Shown here piece after piece: positions 1-8,117 of a stretch of DNA of 64,000 bases. Below the pieces are notes generated by a model. It saw nothing but the letters and a program-made list of their open reading frames with translations. It searched no databases and had not been told where the DNA came from. Position 1 is the first letter of the stretch. Every line of letters starts with the position of its first letter. The position numbers were made by a program, and so were the translations under genes. The stretch lies in contig DNXO01000091.1 in assembly GCA_003506895.1 (NCBI GenBank), positions 103,270 through 167,269 on the forward strand, in the 5' to 3' direction. The DNA is from Acetobacteraceae bacterium. Its GTDB lineage: Bacteria > Pseudomonadota > Alphaproteobacteria > Acetobacterales > Acetobacteraceae.

Positions 1-47
1 GGTATGCGCGCGGGGTTGGTGGGGCGGCCGCGCGCCAAATCAATAGG

Positions 48-100
48 ATACCAGCCGCCCACCGACTGACAAATGAGTCGAAGCTTCGGGCGGCTGGTAT
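48..100. repeat. Long nested inverted repeat (13-bp arms)
   Basis: The arms ATACCAGCCGCCC (48-60) and GGGCGGCTGGTAT (88-100) are perfect reverse complements. An inner stem CGACT/AGTCG (63-67 and 76-80) lies inside the 27-nt loop. There is no T-run after either arm, so it is not a typical intrinsic terminator. A related 12-mer with one change, ATACCAACCGCC, lies at 26890-26901 next to insertion-sequence debris. This suggests a REP-like or mobile palindrome, but a structured RNA or operator upstream of the next gene is also possible. Confidence 0.55.
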
Positions 101-143
101 AAGTCCACGGAACAACGGCCGGGTCGATGTCGCCCCGGCCGCG

Positions 144-159
144 TTAACCATCCGTAAAC
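144..159. promoter_or_regulatory. Near-consensus CtrA-like box
   Basis: TTAA-N7-TAAAC differs by one base from the alphaproteobacterial CtrA full site TTAA-N7-TTAAC. It lies 48 bp before the start codon of the pseudokinase-like gene. The assignment is by motif only and short AT-rich motifs can arise by chance. Confidence 0.25.
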
Positions 160-206
160 CTTTTGCCCCGTAAACTACCGCGGTCCGACCAACATGGTTC
201 GCCCGC

Positions 207-2171
207 ATGGCTGCTGATTCACCGCTGACTCCATCCAACGGGCTGATCGCCGGCCGCTATGCCGTGGATACCGCACAGGTGTTGCTGGATGCAGGCGGCG
301 GGTTGACGGCCTACCTCGCCCGCGACCGGCTGGCCGCGGACGGTCGCCGTGTCGCGCTGGCGGTATCCCGCGACGCCTCGCCACGGATCAGGCACCTCAA
401 ACTGCTGACCGACGGCATCGACAACCTGATGACCCCGCTTGGTCACGGACCCGCCCTGCTTCCGGGTGGCAGGACCGAGGGTTATTTCGTCATCTGTTCG
501 CCGCCCCCGGGGCCGCCCGTTTCCGCCTCGCTGCATCGGTGGCCGGAACGGGCTCTGATCGAACTTGTCCTGCGGCCCATCGCGCGGGTGCTTGAAGCGT
601 TGCAGGGCCGCAAACTGACCCATCGGGCGATTCGCCCGAACAATGTTTTCCAGGCTGCCCCTGGCCAGCCGGTCACTCTGGGAGCGGCGTGGGCGGCTCC
701 CGCGGCCATGCATCAGCCTGGTGTCTTCGAGTCGCCCTACAGCGCCATGTGCCCTCCCGCGGGACGGGGTGACGGCACCATCGCCGACGATGTCTATGCG
801 TTGGGCGTCCTGCTGCTGACCTTGCTGACCGGCAAGATACCCATGGCCAATCTGGACGATACGTCCGTGATCCGATGGAAGCTCGATCTTGGCAGCTTCC
901 TCGCCCTGACCCGTGATTCGCCGCAATCGGGGTCGTTCGCCGACCTGCTGCATGGGATGCTGGCGGACGATCCGGACCACCGGCCCCCACCGGCTCAGTT
1001 GCTCGATCCGGCCGCTCTTCGCGGGCGCCGGCTTGCCACCCGGCCAGCCCGCCGCACGCAGCAAGCGCTCATGCTGAACGATATTGCCGTTTACGATGCC
1101 CGCATGCTGGCATTCGCGCTGCTACGCGACCAAAAGCAGTCTATCCAGTCCCTGCTCAACGGGATGGTGACCCAGTGGCTCCGTCGGGGACTGGGTGACG
1201 CCGGCCTTGCGGCGCAGATCGAGGATTTGGTGCGCGGACGGATGAGTGAGCCCAAAGCAGGATCACGCAGCGATCCGCTGCTCATCATGCATACGATTGG
1301 CGCGATCAATCCGCGGATGCCGTTGTGCTGGCGGGGTATCGCGTTGTGGCCCGATGCACTGCCGGGATTGCTGGCGGATGGCATCGCGGGCGACGCCAGT
1401 CTGCTGGTGGCGGCCGAGGAACTGCTGGTGAACGATATCGCCGCGGATTGGTCGGTCGCGGAAATGCGGCAAGGCTCCCCTGGCGCCCCCGACATCCTCG
1501 CGCATCGGGCGCTGCTGGGCGGTCCGAACGGCTTGCTGCGGCTGTTCTATGGATTGAATCCGCTGCTGCCGTGCAGAGCCGACGGCCTGACGGCGGCGTG
1601 GGTTGCCGACATCCCGGCGCTGATGCGCGGGCTGGAACGCAATGCCGGAAAGGCGGCCGGCAGCATGATCGACCTCCATTTGTCGGCATTCATCGCGGCA
1701 CGGGCGGATCGCAAAGCCGAGATGCAGGTGACCAGCCTCGCCGGAATGAAAAATGCCGATTCGATCCGCCAGGGTGAGCTTGCCCTGCTGCGGGATATGC
1801 AAGCGCGATACCATCCAGACCCCGTGCCGGCACTGGCGAAATGGGTGGCCGGCCGGTTGCGCCCCGATCTTGCGCGATGGCGTAACAAGCCTCGGCGAGA
1901 GGCCATGGAGGTTCGACTTGAGGCCCTCGCCCAGGCGGGGTTCCTGTCGAATCTGCTGGCCCTGACCGACGATGCCGCCGCGCGGGCCTACGACATCGCG
2001 GGGGCGATCCGAGCGGCGAATGAGGTGACGGCGATCGACGCCGAGGCGTCACGCATGGAACGGAGCGACGCGCAGCGTTTGGCCGACGCGGAACGGGCGG
2101 GGCAGGCAATGGTCGGCGGGCTCGGATTGTCCGTCCTTATCTTAGCCGCCATGTCGGTTCTGTTGCGATGA
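207..2171 (+). CDS. Protein-kinase-like (probable pseudokinase) membrane-anchored protein
   Basis: This 654-residue protein has an N-terminal Ser/Thr-kinase-like fold (about residues 15-270) and a long helical region. One C-terminal membrane segment (about 634-653) ends almost at the C-terminus, as in a tail-anchored protein. The kinase landmarks are degenerate. The catalytic loop reads HRAIRPNN (near 139), with Ala in place of the HRD aspartate. The usual VAxK lysine is replaced in ALAVSR, and no DFG triplet is visible. The helix ADDVYALGVLLLTLLTG (near 193) keeps the structural DxxxLG pattern of kinases. It is therefore probably a scaffold or sensor rather than an active kinase. It overlaps the next small membrane-protein gene by 4 nt (ATGA), implying coupled translation. 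No clear Shine-Dalgarno precedes the ATG. Its partner is unknown. Confidence 0.6.
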   Translation: MAADSPLTPSNGLIAGRYAVDTAQVLLDAGGGLTAYLARDRLAADGRRVALAVSRDASPRIRHLKLLTDGIDNLMTPLGHGPALLPGGRTEGYFVICSPPPGPPVSASLHRWPERALIELVLRPIARVLEALQGRKLTHRAIRPNNVFQAAPGQPVTLGAAWAAPAAMHQPGVFESPYSAMCPPAGRGDGTIADDVYALGVLLLTLLTGKIPMANLDDTSVIRWKLDLGSFLALTRDSPQSGSFADLLHGMLADDPDHRPPPAQLLDPAALRGRRLATRPARRTQQALMLNDIAVYDARMLAFALLRDQKQSIQSLLNGMVTQWLRRGLGDAGLAAQIEDLVRGRMSEPKAGSRSDPLLIMHTIGAINPRMPLCWRGIALWPDALPGLLADGIAGDASLLVAAEELLVNDIAADWSVAEMRQGSPGAPDILAHRALLGGPNGLLRLFYGLNPLLPCRADGLTAAWVADIPALMRGLERNAGKAAGSMIDLHLSAFIAARADRKAEMQVTSLAGMKNADSIRQGELALLRDMQARYHPDPVPALAKWVAGRLRPDLARWRNKPRREAMEVRLEALAQAGFLSNLLALTDDAAARAYDIAGAIRAANEVTAIDAEASRMERSDAQRLADAERAGQAMVGGLGLSVLILAAMSVLLR

Positions 2172-2620
2172 GCGGGATGACGAAAGTCGGCCGCGGTTTC
2201 AACGGCCTGCTTGTGCTGCTGCTGGCCCTGGCGGGTGGGGTGCTGATCGCGCTGTCCTCGGATATCGCGCTACCCGTGGCGCTTCTGCTGCTGCCGGGCC
2301 TTCTGGCGCTGTTGTTCGATCGTTCGCCCGGATGCGGCGTTGCCAGGGCAATCTTGCTGTTCCAGGTTGCCGCGTGTGTGCATCCAATTCTGGGCGCATG
2401 GTATCGCTGCGATGGAATCGACGGGTGCATGGCCGACCTCGCGGCGTGGCCCGCGCTTCTTCCCGCATGGCTGGCCGCGGCCGTCGCATGGCTATTAACG
2501 CAAATCCTGCCGCTGGGGCTGAAGATGCTCGACGATTACCGGATGGGCCTCCGTCGCCAGGCGTTGGCAGAGCGACGAAGGTCGTTGGTCGAGGAGTGGG
2601 GGCTGGACGATCCGGCCTGA
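2168..2620 (+). CDS. Small integral membrane protein, partner of the pseudokinase
   Basis: This 150-residue protein has about four hydrophobic segments. Two adjoin near residues 12-50, one follows at about 55-80, and another at about 90-118. A basic, charged C-terminal tail (about 120-150) is likely cytosolic. Its ATG overlaps the TGA of the upstream pseudokinase-like gene, so the two are probably co-translated and may form a complex. I do not recognise the family. A perfect hairpin follows the stop codon. Confidence 0.6.
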   Translation: MSGMTKVGRGFNGLLVLLLALAGGVLIALSSDIALPVALLLLPGLLALLFDRSPGCGVARAILLFQVAACVHPILGAWYRCDGIDGCMADLAAWPALLPAWLAAAVAWLLTQILPLGLKMLDDYRMGLRRQALAERRRSLVEEWGLDDPA

Positions 2621-2621
2621 A

Positions 2622-2649
2622 GTCATGACCCGGGCCGCCGGGTCATGAC
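2622..2649. terminator. Bidirectional hairpin terminator between convergent genes
   Basis: A perfect 12-bp stem (GTCATGACCCGG / CCGGGTCATGAC) closes on the tetraloop GCCG. It lies between the stop codon of the upstream plus-strand gene and the end of rpoH on the minus strand. Neither side has a long U-tract, so it may act as a stabilising 3' end or a Rho-assisted terminator. Confidence 0.6.
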
Positions 2650-2668
2650 ACATGCTGGTTGCTGGAGA

Positions 2669-3583
2669 TTAAATGTATTCGCCGGCCATTGCGGGCTGGC
2701 GGTTGCCGGCATTCATTCGGCGTTCCGCGATTTGGGCCTTCATGGCTTTCTGTAGCTTTTCGAAGGCCCGAACCTCGATCTGCCGGACCCGTTCACGGGA
2801 GATGTTGTACTGCTGGGAGAGATCTTCCAGCGTGGTCGGGTTATCCTTCAGGCGACGTTCGATCAGGATGTGCCGTTCACGCTCGTTCAAGGATTTCAGC
2901 GCACCGGTCAGGAGTGCCTTGCGTCCGGTCAGTTCCTCGCGATCGGCGATGGCGGTTTCCTGAGTCTCCGATTCGTCCACCAGCCAATCTTGCCATTCGC
3001 CTTCGCTGTCCTGTCGCACCGGGGCGTTCAGGCTGTGATCCGGCGCGGCGAGGCGGCGGTTCATGCTGACCACGTCCTGTTCGGGCACATCCAGCACGCG
3101 GGCGATCTTGGCCACTTGCTCCGGCTGCAGGTCGCCGTCGTCGATGGCCTGCATCTGGCCCTTCAGGCGGCGCAGGTTGAAGAACAGCTTCTTCTGCGCG
3201 GCAGTGGTGCCCATTTTCACCAACGACCAGGAGTGCAGGATGTATTCCTGGATCGCGGCACGGATCCACCACATGGCGTAGGTCGCCAAGCGGAACCCAC
3301 GATCGGGGTCGAAGCGTTTCACCGCCTGCATCATCCCGACATTGCCTTCGCTGATCAGTTCACCGACCGGCAAGCCATAGCCGCGGTAGCCCATGGCTAT
3401 TTTTGCCACGAGTCGCAGATGGGAGGTTACAAGTTTGTGTGCGGCTTCCATATTCTGTGTGTCACGCCACTGATGGGCGAGCGACAGCTCTTCTTCCGGC
3501 GTGAGCATCGGAAATTTGCGGATCTCTTGGAGATACCGCGACAGGTTGCCCTCTGGGGCGATGTTAAGGACGGCAGAGGCCAC
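2669..3583 (-). CDS. rpoH: RNA polymerase heat-shock sigma factor sigma-32
   Basis: This 304-residue sigma-70-family factor directs RNA polymerase to heat-shock promoters. The N-terminus NLSRYLQEIRKFPMLTPEEE is the region 1.2/2.1 start typical of RpoH. Region 2 carries HLRLVAKIAMGYRGYGLP, GNVGMMQAVKRFDPDRGFR and the -10-recognition helix YAMWWIRAAIQEYIL. The sequence around FFNLRRLKGQ matches the RpoH box region. Region 4 ends in a helix-turn-helix (TLEDLSQQYNISRERVRQIE). Length is normal for alphaproteobacterial RpoH. AGGAG lies just upstream of the ATG on the minus strand. The 228-bp gap to the upstream rluD gene holds a palindrome and a perfect CtrA-type box. Many alphaproteobacteria have more than one rpoH, and which paralogue this is cannot be told here. 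Confidence 0.95.
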   Translation of the reverse strand: MASAVLNIAPEGNLSRYLQEIRKFPMLTPEEELSLAHQWRDTQNMEAAHKLVTSHLRLVAKIAMGYRGYGLPVGELISEGNVGMMQAVKRFDPDRGFRLATYAMWWIRAAIQEYILHSWSLVKMGTTAAQKKLFFNLRRLKGQMQAIDDGDLQPEQVAKIARVLDVPEQDVVSMNRRLAAPDHSLNAPVRQDSEGEWQDWLVDESETQETAIADREELTGRKALLTGALKSLNERERHILIERRLKDNPTTLEDLSQQYNISRERVRQIEVRAFEKLQKAMKAQIAERRMNAGNRQPAMAGEYI

Positions 3584-3774
3584 TAGGAACTCCTTTCGTC
3601 AGACCGCTTGTGCTTGCCCAACGATGGCGCAAGATGACGGTATGAATGTGACTGAAACCAGTCTGAATGCAGGGCGGGAAATCAAGTCCCGGTGACCCAC
3701 CCCTGATTGGCGGCGGCGTATCCGGACGTCCCCAGCAAGGAAGGGCATCCCCCCGCCTTGATGGGAAATCGTAT

Positions 3775-3795
3775 ACAGGACTGAAATAGTCCTGT
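3775..3795. promoter_or_regulatory. 8-bp palindrome upstream of rpoH
   Basis: ACAGGACT and AGTCCTGT are perfect inverted repeats separated by GAAAT. The element lies 16 bp past the rluD stop and about 190 bp before the rpoH start, both on the minus strand. It could end rluD transcription, although no U-tract follows, or bind a regulator of rpoH. Confidence 0.4.
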
Positions 3796-3800
3796 CAAGA

Positions 3801-3816
3801 TTAACGAATAGTTAAC
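3801..3816. promoter_or_regulatory. Perfect CtrA-type box TTAA-N7-TTAAC
   Basis: TTAA (3801-3804), seven bases, then TTAAC (3812-3816) matches the CtrA full-site consensus exactly. It covers the rluD stop codon and lies about 220 bp upstream of the rpoH start codon. It is the best such match I noticed in the window. Whether it is bound, and whether it serves rpoH, is inference. Confidence 0.4.
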
Positions 3817-4813
3817 AGCCGGACAGAAAAGTATCGATCTCATCCAAAAGTATTTGCATATCAGCCGGCAGGGCGGTTTTGAAGCTTAGAACCTTGCCCG
3901 TTCTTGGATGCTTGAAGCCAAGACTGGCGGCGTGCAAGGCCTGCCGGGGAAAGTCGAGAAGTTGACCGCGCAGCGGCTGGTGTATGGCTTTGGCGACCGC
4001 CGGCACGCGACGCAGGTATAATGGGTCGCCAACGATCGGGTAGCCACTATTGGCGAAATGCACGCGAATTTGATGCGTGCGCCCCGTTGCCAACCGGCAT
4101 TCCACTAAAGCGAGGCTGGTCTGCCAGGCCCGCATCGTGCGGTAGCGGGTCAGGGCGTATTTGCCGCCGTGACCCACCACGGCCATGCGCTTGCGGTCAC
4201 GTTTGTCGCGTCCGATCGCACCCTCGATCTCACCTGTCAGCGGCTGCGGCAGGCCCCACACCAGGGCGTGATACGCTCGGTCCATGTCTCGGGCCGCGAA
4301 GGCGGCCGTCAGCACGTCGTTGGCGAGCTGGGTCTTGGCCACGACCATGACGCCGGAGGTGTCCTTGTCGAGCCGGTGGACGATCCCTGGCCGGCGTTCG
4401 GCGCCGATCCCGGTGAATCCCGGCCCGCAATGGGCGAGCAGCGCATTCACCAGCGTGCCGTCCAGGTTGCCCGGCGCAGGGTGGACAACCAGCCCGGCCG
4501 GCTTGTCCAGCACGATCAGATCGGAGTCTTCGTACAGGATGGGGAAGGGGATCGACTGAGGAAGCGGCGTCGCGGCAACCGGTGCCGGCAGGTCGAGGAT
4601 ATAGGTGGCCCCTGAGCGCACGGCCTCGGCTGGCTGGGTGATGGGACCCGAGTCGCCACGCAGTCGGCCCTCGTCGATCAGGGTCTTCAGCCGCGAGCGC
4701 GACAGGTTCGGGAGAGTATCGGCGAGGAAACGGTCGATGCGCTCACCAGCGTGGTCGGCGGTGGCGGTGATGCGGATCGGTCCGGACGGTGATGGTTCGC
4801 TATTGGCTGACAT
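3812..4813 (-). CDS. rluD: 23S rRNA pseudouridine synthase, RluD family
   Basis: This 333-residue RluA/RluD-family enzyme isomerises uridines in helix 69 of 23S rRNA. An N-terminal S4 RNA-binding domain (HAGERIDRFLADTLPNLSRS, residues 15-75) precedes the catalytic domain. That domain carries the diagnostic motif RPGIVHRLDKDTSG, whose HRLD aspartate is catalytic. The sequence GRTHQIRVHFA follows. The frame stays open upstream to 5026, but that extension is low-complexity Thr/Ala and runs antisense to the next gene. I therefore start at ATG 4813, immediately before SANSEPS. It diverges from the DUF6476-like gene with a gap of only about 40 bp. RluA/RluC paralogues are alternatives, but S4 domain plus context favours RluD. 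Confidence 0.9.
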   Translation of the reverse strand: MSANSEPSPSGPIRITATADHAGERIDRFLADTLPNLSRSRLKTLIDEGRLRGDSGPITQPAEAVRSGATYILDLPAPVAATPLPQSIPFPILYEDSDLIVLDKPAGLVVHPAPGNLDGTLVNALLAHCGPGFTGIGAERRPGIVHRLDKDTSGVMVVAKTQLANDVLTAAFAARDMDRAYHALVWGLPQPLTGEIEGAIGRDKRDRKRMAVVGHGGKYALTRYRTMRAWQTSLALVECRLATGRTHQIRVHFANSGYPIVGDPLYLRRVPAVAKAIHQPLRGQLLDFPRQALHAASLGFKHPRTGKVLSFKTALPADMQILLDEIDTFLSGC

Positions 4814-4856
4814 GTGGATGTGGGATAACGCGGATCGGTTACGAATGGGAGACGGC

Positions 4857-5150
4857 ATGCGTGCGTTGAAGATCGCTGTGGTGGTTATGGGCGTATTGAT
4901 CGTCGTTGGCACGGTGGGGTTGGTGGTTGGGATCGCTCGCCGGTCCTCGGCGCCGGTCGCTCCCGTTGTCGCCGCGCTACCGGCATCGGTCGCGGCGGTG
5001 TTGGATGAGCCTGCCGGGACGCACATCGCCGGCGTTGTGGCGGTGCGGGACCGGCTGGCGGTGCAGCTTCAGGGCGGTGGCGTGGACCGGGTCGTGCTGA
5101 TCGATCCGGCGACAGGGGCGGTGACGGGGCATATTTCTCTTGCCAGATGA
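4857..5150 (+). CDS. Small single-pass membrane protein, DUF6476-like
   Basis: The 97-residue product starts RALKIAVVVMGVLIVVGTVG, one N-terminal membrane helix (about 5-27) followed by a Ala/Pro-rich linker. A small periplasmic domain ends in DPATGAVTGHI. This resembles the alphaproteobacterial DUF6476 family, typically found divergent to or next to rluD as here. In-frame ATGs at 4845 and 4812 are possible earlier starts. The 4857 ATG places basic residues directly before the helix. Function is unknown. Confidence 0.65.
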   Translation: MRALKIAVVVMGVLIVVGTVGLVVGIARRSSAPVAPVVAALPASVAAVLDEPAGTHIAGVVAVRDRLAVQLQGGGVDRVVLIDPATGAVTGHISLAR

Positions 5151-5206
5151 GATTTCCCTGCTTGAGGTTCCAGGGGTTACCGGGTAGAAGGCCCGCCTTG
5201 GCCGAT

Positions 5207-5282
5207 GTCCCGTTCGTCTAGAGGCCCAGGACAGTGCCCTCTCACGGCACCAACAGGGGTTCGAATCCCCTACGGGACGCCA
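5207..5282 (+). tRNA. tRNA-Glu (CTC anticodon)
   Basis: Acceptor arms GTCCCGT (5207-5213) and ACGGGAC (5272-5278) pair perfectly. The anticodon stem GTGCC/GGCAC encloses the loop CTCTCAC with anticodon CTC. The T-arm GGGGTTCGAATCCCC is canonical, and CCA is encoded at 5280-5282. Confidence 0.95.
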
Positions 5283-5400
5283 ATCTTTCCTTCGTTTCAG
5301 AAGTGCTAGAACCGGGTAGCACCATATGTGGCCCGCGGCGCGCCACGTCCGCCACGGCAGTGTGAGGCAGGCGTGACCTCGCGTCCACGTCCCATCACTC

Positions 5401-6315
5401 ATGGCACGACACTTGCTCCAATCGCCAGCGATGGCAGGAGCAACCGATCGCGTGCAAACTATTTCTCCGGCGCCGAACAGCGCGCCAAAGCATGTGAACG
5501 CGGTGATCGAATCCCGCCCGGCTTCCACGGCGGCGCCTCATTCGTCCGTTGTCTCAGTCAACGGCGTCGCCGTCTCCTATCCCTCCGCCCACGGCATTTT
5601 CCAGGCGCTCTCCAACGTCTCGCTCGACGTCGCTCGGGGGGAGTTCATCTCGCTGATCGGCCCATCCGGCTGCGGCAAGACCACGTTGCTGCGGCTGATC
5701 GCCGACCTCGCGCAGCCGACATCCGGGGAACTGCGGGTTAACGGCGGCACCCCGAACCAGGCGCGAACCGACCGATCCTACGGCTACGTTTTCCAGTCGC
5801 CCGCGTTGTATCCATGGCGCACCGCGATCAGCAACGTCATGTTGCCGCTGGAAATTATCGGCCTCAGTCCGACAGAACGCCAACAGCGGGCGGCCGGCGC
5901 GCTGGCTGCCGTGGGTCTGACCGAGGCCGCCGGACGATATCCCTGGCAGCTCTCCGGCGGCATGCAGCAGCGTGTCTCGATCGCCAGGGCGCTCAGCCTT
6001 CAACCCGACCTGCTGCTGATGGACGAACCCTTCGGCGCATTGGATGAGATCACCCGCGACAAACTGAACCTGCACCTGACCGATCTGTGGCGGGAACGGA
6101 ACCTGACCGTGATTTTCGTCACCCACTCGATCCCCGAGGCGGTCTTCCTGTCCACGCGCGTCGTGGCGATGTCGGCCAATCCCGGACGCATCAGCCGGGT
6201 CATCGAGTGTCCGTTCCCGCAACGCCGTACCCTGGATCTGCGCAACACCAAGCAGTTCCTCGACGTCTCGCAGGAAGTAAGGGACGCGCTGAGCGACGCC
6301 TACGCCGATGAATAA
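5401..6315 (+). CDS. ABC transporter ATP-binding protein (nitrate/sulfonate/NMT1 type)
   Basis: This is the energy-coupling ATPase of an importer with two permeases and a NMT1/THI5-like binding protein encoded directly downstream. Walker A is GPSGCGKTTLLR (near 88), the signature is LSGGMQQRVSIARAL (near 184), Walker B is LLLMDEPFGALDE (near 205) and the H-loop is VTHSIPEAVF (near 240). The ABC domain begins near residue 48. The N-terminal tail is poorly conserved, so a start at ATG 5431 is also possible. Its 3' end overlaps the first permease by 8 nt. It is the first gene of a co-directional operon reaching to 13106. Confidence 0.9.
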   Translation: MARHLLQSPAMAGATDRVQTISPAPNSAPKHVNAVIESRPASTAAPHSSVVSVNGVAVSYPSAHGIFQALSNVSLDVARGEFISLIGPSGCGKTTLLRLIADLAQPTSGELRVNGGTPNQARTDRSYGYVFQSPALYPWRTAISNVMLPLEIIGLSPTERQQRAAGALAAVGLTEAAGRYPWQLSGGMQQRVSIARALSLQPDLLLMDEPFGALDEITRDKLNLHLTDLWRERNLTVIFVTHSIPEAVFLSTRVVAMSANPGRISRVIECPFPQRRTLDLRNTKQFLDVSQEVRDALSDAYADE

Positions 6316-7180
6316 TGTCATGACATTTCGTCATACGGTGCCGGGTTGGCTTCGTCAGGCGGCGTCGATCGCCGTGATATTGTGCATTGTGCTTGCGATA
6401 TGGTCGGTCGCCGCAACGCTGGCCAATCCGGCACCGAGCGATCCCGAACCCGGCTGGTTGCCCGCTAACTGGTGGAACGACCGTCCGATCCTGCCGTCGC
6501 CACCGCAGGTCGCCGTGGCAACCTGGAACGGGCTCTTCGGCTACCCGGTCAGCAGCCCGCGCAGCCTGATCTTCCATGCTGGCGTGACGTTGGAAGCGGC
6601 GTTGGCAGGTTTCGCCCTGGCAACGATCATCGGGATCGCGCTGGCCACCGCGATCGTGCACTCCCGGCTGCTGGACAAAGGCCTGCTCCCCTGGGTCATC
6701 GTCTCGCAATCTATCCCGGTTCTGGCGACCGCCCCGATGATCGTCGTGGTTCTGGGAAACGCAGGTTTCACCGGTCTGCTGCCAAAAGCGGTCATTTCCG
6801 CCTCGCTTGCCTTCTTTCCGGTCACCATCGGCATGTGCAAGGGTCTGCGCGCCGCCGGTTCCGCGCAGATTGAGCTGCTGCATACCTACAATGCCTCCGG
6901 TTCGCAGATATTCCGCAAACTCCGCTGGCCGGCGGCCATTCCGTATCTGTTTCCGGCGCTGAAGGTCGCGATGGCCCTGGCCATCACCGGGGCGATCGTC
7001 GGCGAACTTCCCACCGGTGCCCAGGCCGGCCTCGGTGCTCGGCTACTGATTGCTTCCTACAACGGCTTGATGCTGCTGATGTGGGCAACGCTCGTTGTCG
7101 CGAGCCTGACCGCTGGGTTGTCGGTCGGTGTGCTGACCCTGATCGAGCGGGCATTGCCACGCTTCAGAGCATCGCAATGA
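6308..7180 (+). CDS. ABC transporter permease (BPD_transp_1, SsuC/TauC-like)
   Basis: This 290-residue inner-membrane permease has about six predicted helices. A first helix near 15-38 and a periplasmic stretch (WLPANWWNDRPILPSPPQV) are typical of the nitrate/taurine permease class. The EAA-type loop lies in the segment around LHTYNASGSQIFRKLRWPAA, which contacts the ATPase. The gene overlaps the ATPase gene by 8 nt and the second permease by 4 nt (ATGA), so the importer likely uses a heterodimeric channel. Confidence 0.85.
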   Translation: MNNVMTFRHTVPGWLRQAASIAVILCIVLAIWSVAATLANPAPSDPEPGWLPANWWNDRPILPSPPQVAVATWNGLFGYPVSSPRSLIFHAGVTLEAALAGFALATIIGIALATAIVHSRLLDKGLLPWVIVSQSIPVLATAPMIVVVLGNAGFTGLLPKAVISASLAFFPVTIGMCKGLRAAGSAQIELLHTYNASGSQIFRKLRWPAAIPYLFPALKVAMALAITGAIVGELPTGAQAGLGARLLIASYNGLMLLMWATLVVASLTAGLSVGVLTLIERALPRFRASQ

Positions 7181-8106
7181 AACGGCTGGCTGGGATCGTT
7201 GCGGTTGTTGCAGGCATCGCCGCCTTGGCGATCGTCGGCATCGCCCCGCCCGCGGCTCTGGTTCTGTCGGCGGTGTGCGCGGTCGGCGGCTTCTACGCGC
7301 TGGCCGGACTGGCCGAGATTGAAAGCCGACCGGCCGTGGTGCTGACTCCGGCGCTGTTCGCCGTCCTTGTGCTGTTCCTTTGGGAGGTCCTCACCCGCGG
7401 GTTCGCCATCCCGATGATCTTGCTGCCGTCGCCCGGGATCATTGGCGCCGCGTTCTGGCAGATGCTGCCGGAGTTGCTTCAGGACGTGCGGCAGACCGTG
7501 CTGTACGCCGCGATACCCGGCTTCCTGATCGGCACGTCGCTGGGGCTCCTGGCCGGTGCCCTGGTGGACCGTTCCCCGTTTCTGCAACAGGGATTGCTGC
7601 CCCTCAGCAACTTCGCCAGCGTTATCCCGATCGTCGGCGTCGCGCCGATCATGATCATGTGGTTCGGTTTCGGCGGCGAATCAAAAGCGGCGGTGGTCAT
7701 CCTGATCACTTTCTTCCCCGCCTTCGTCAACATGGTCGCCGGCCTGGGGCAGGCCTCCAGGATCGAACGCGATCTGATGACCTCCTATGCGGCTACCTAC
7801 TGGCAGACGATGCGCAAACTGCGCTTGCCGGCGGCGCTGCCGTTCCTTTTCGCCGCACTCAAGATCAACGCCTCGCTGTCGCTCATTGGCGCCATCGTCG
7901 CCGAGTTCTTCGGCACCCCCGTGCATGGGATCGGTTTCCGCATATCCGCGGAAATCGGCCACCTCGCACTCGATCACGTCTGGGCCGCGATCCTGATCGC
8001 CGCCCTGGTTGGATCAATCAGCTACGCGCTGCTGGCCGCGGCCGAACGCAGCGTGACGTTCTGGCATCCCTCGCAACTAAGTGGCCGCACCCGGCCAAGA
8101 CCTTGA
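7177..8106 (+). CDS. ABC transporter permease, second subunit
   Basis: The 309-residue product has a pair of extra N-terminal hydrophobic helices (about 3-50). A SsuC/TauC-like permease core follows, with the EAA-type loop around TSYAATYWQTMRKLRLPAALP. I place the start at ATG 7177, which overlaps the previous stop as ATGA. The frame extends upstream to 7081, but that would run deep into the first permease. It forms the transmembrane channel with the preceding permease. Confidence 0.85.
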   Translation: MKRLAGIVAVVAGIAALAIVGIAPPAALVLSAVCAVGGFYALAGLAEIESRPAVVLTPALFAVLVLFLWEVLTRGFAIPMILLPSPGIIGAAFWQMLPELLQDVRQTVLYAAIPGFLIGTSLGLLAGALVDRSPFLQQGLLPLSNFASVIPIVGVAPIMIMWFGFGGESKAAVVILITFFPAFVNMVAGLGQASRIERDLMTSYAATYWQTMRKLRLPAALPFLFAALKINASLSLIGAIVAEFFGTPVHGIGFRISAEIGHLALDHVWAAILIAALVGSISYALLAAAERSVTFWHPSQLSGRTRPRP

Positions 8107-8117
8107 AGGAGATTCGC

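Noticed and set aside
4814..5026. N-terminal extension of RluD
   Set aside because: The extra 71 residues are Thr/Ala-rich, run antisense to the DUF6476-like gene and precede the conserved S4 domain start.
7380..8117. Upstream extension of the substrate-binding protein to 583 codons
   Set aside because: The extension lies within the second permease and is Arg/Gly-rich nonsense; GTG 8118 has a good ribosome-binding site and begins a signal peptide.
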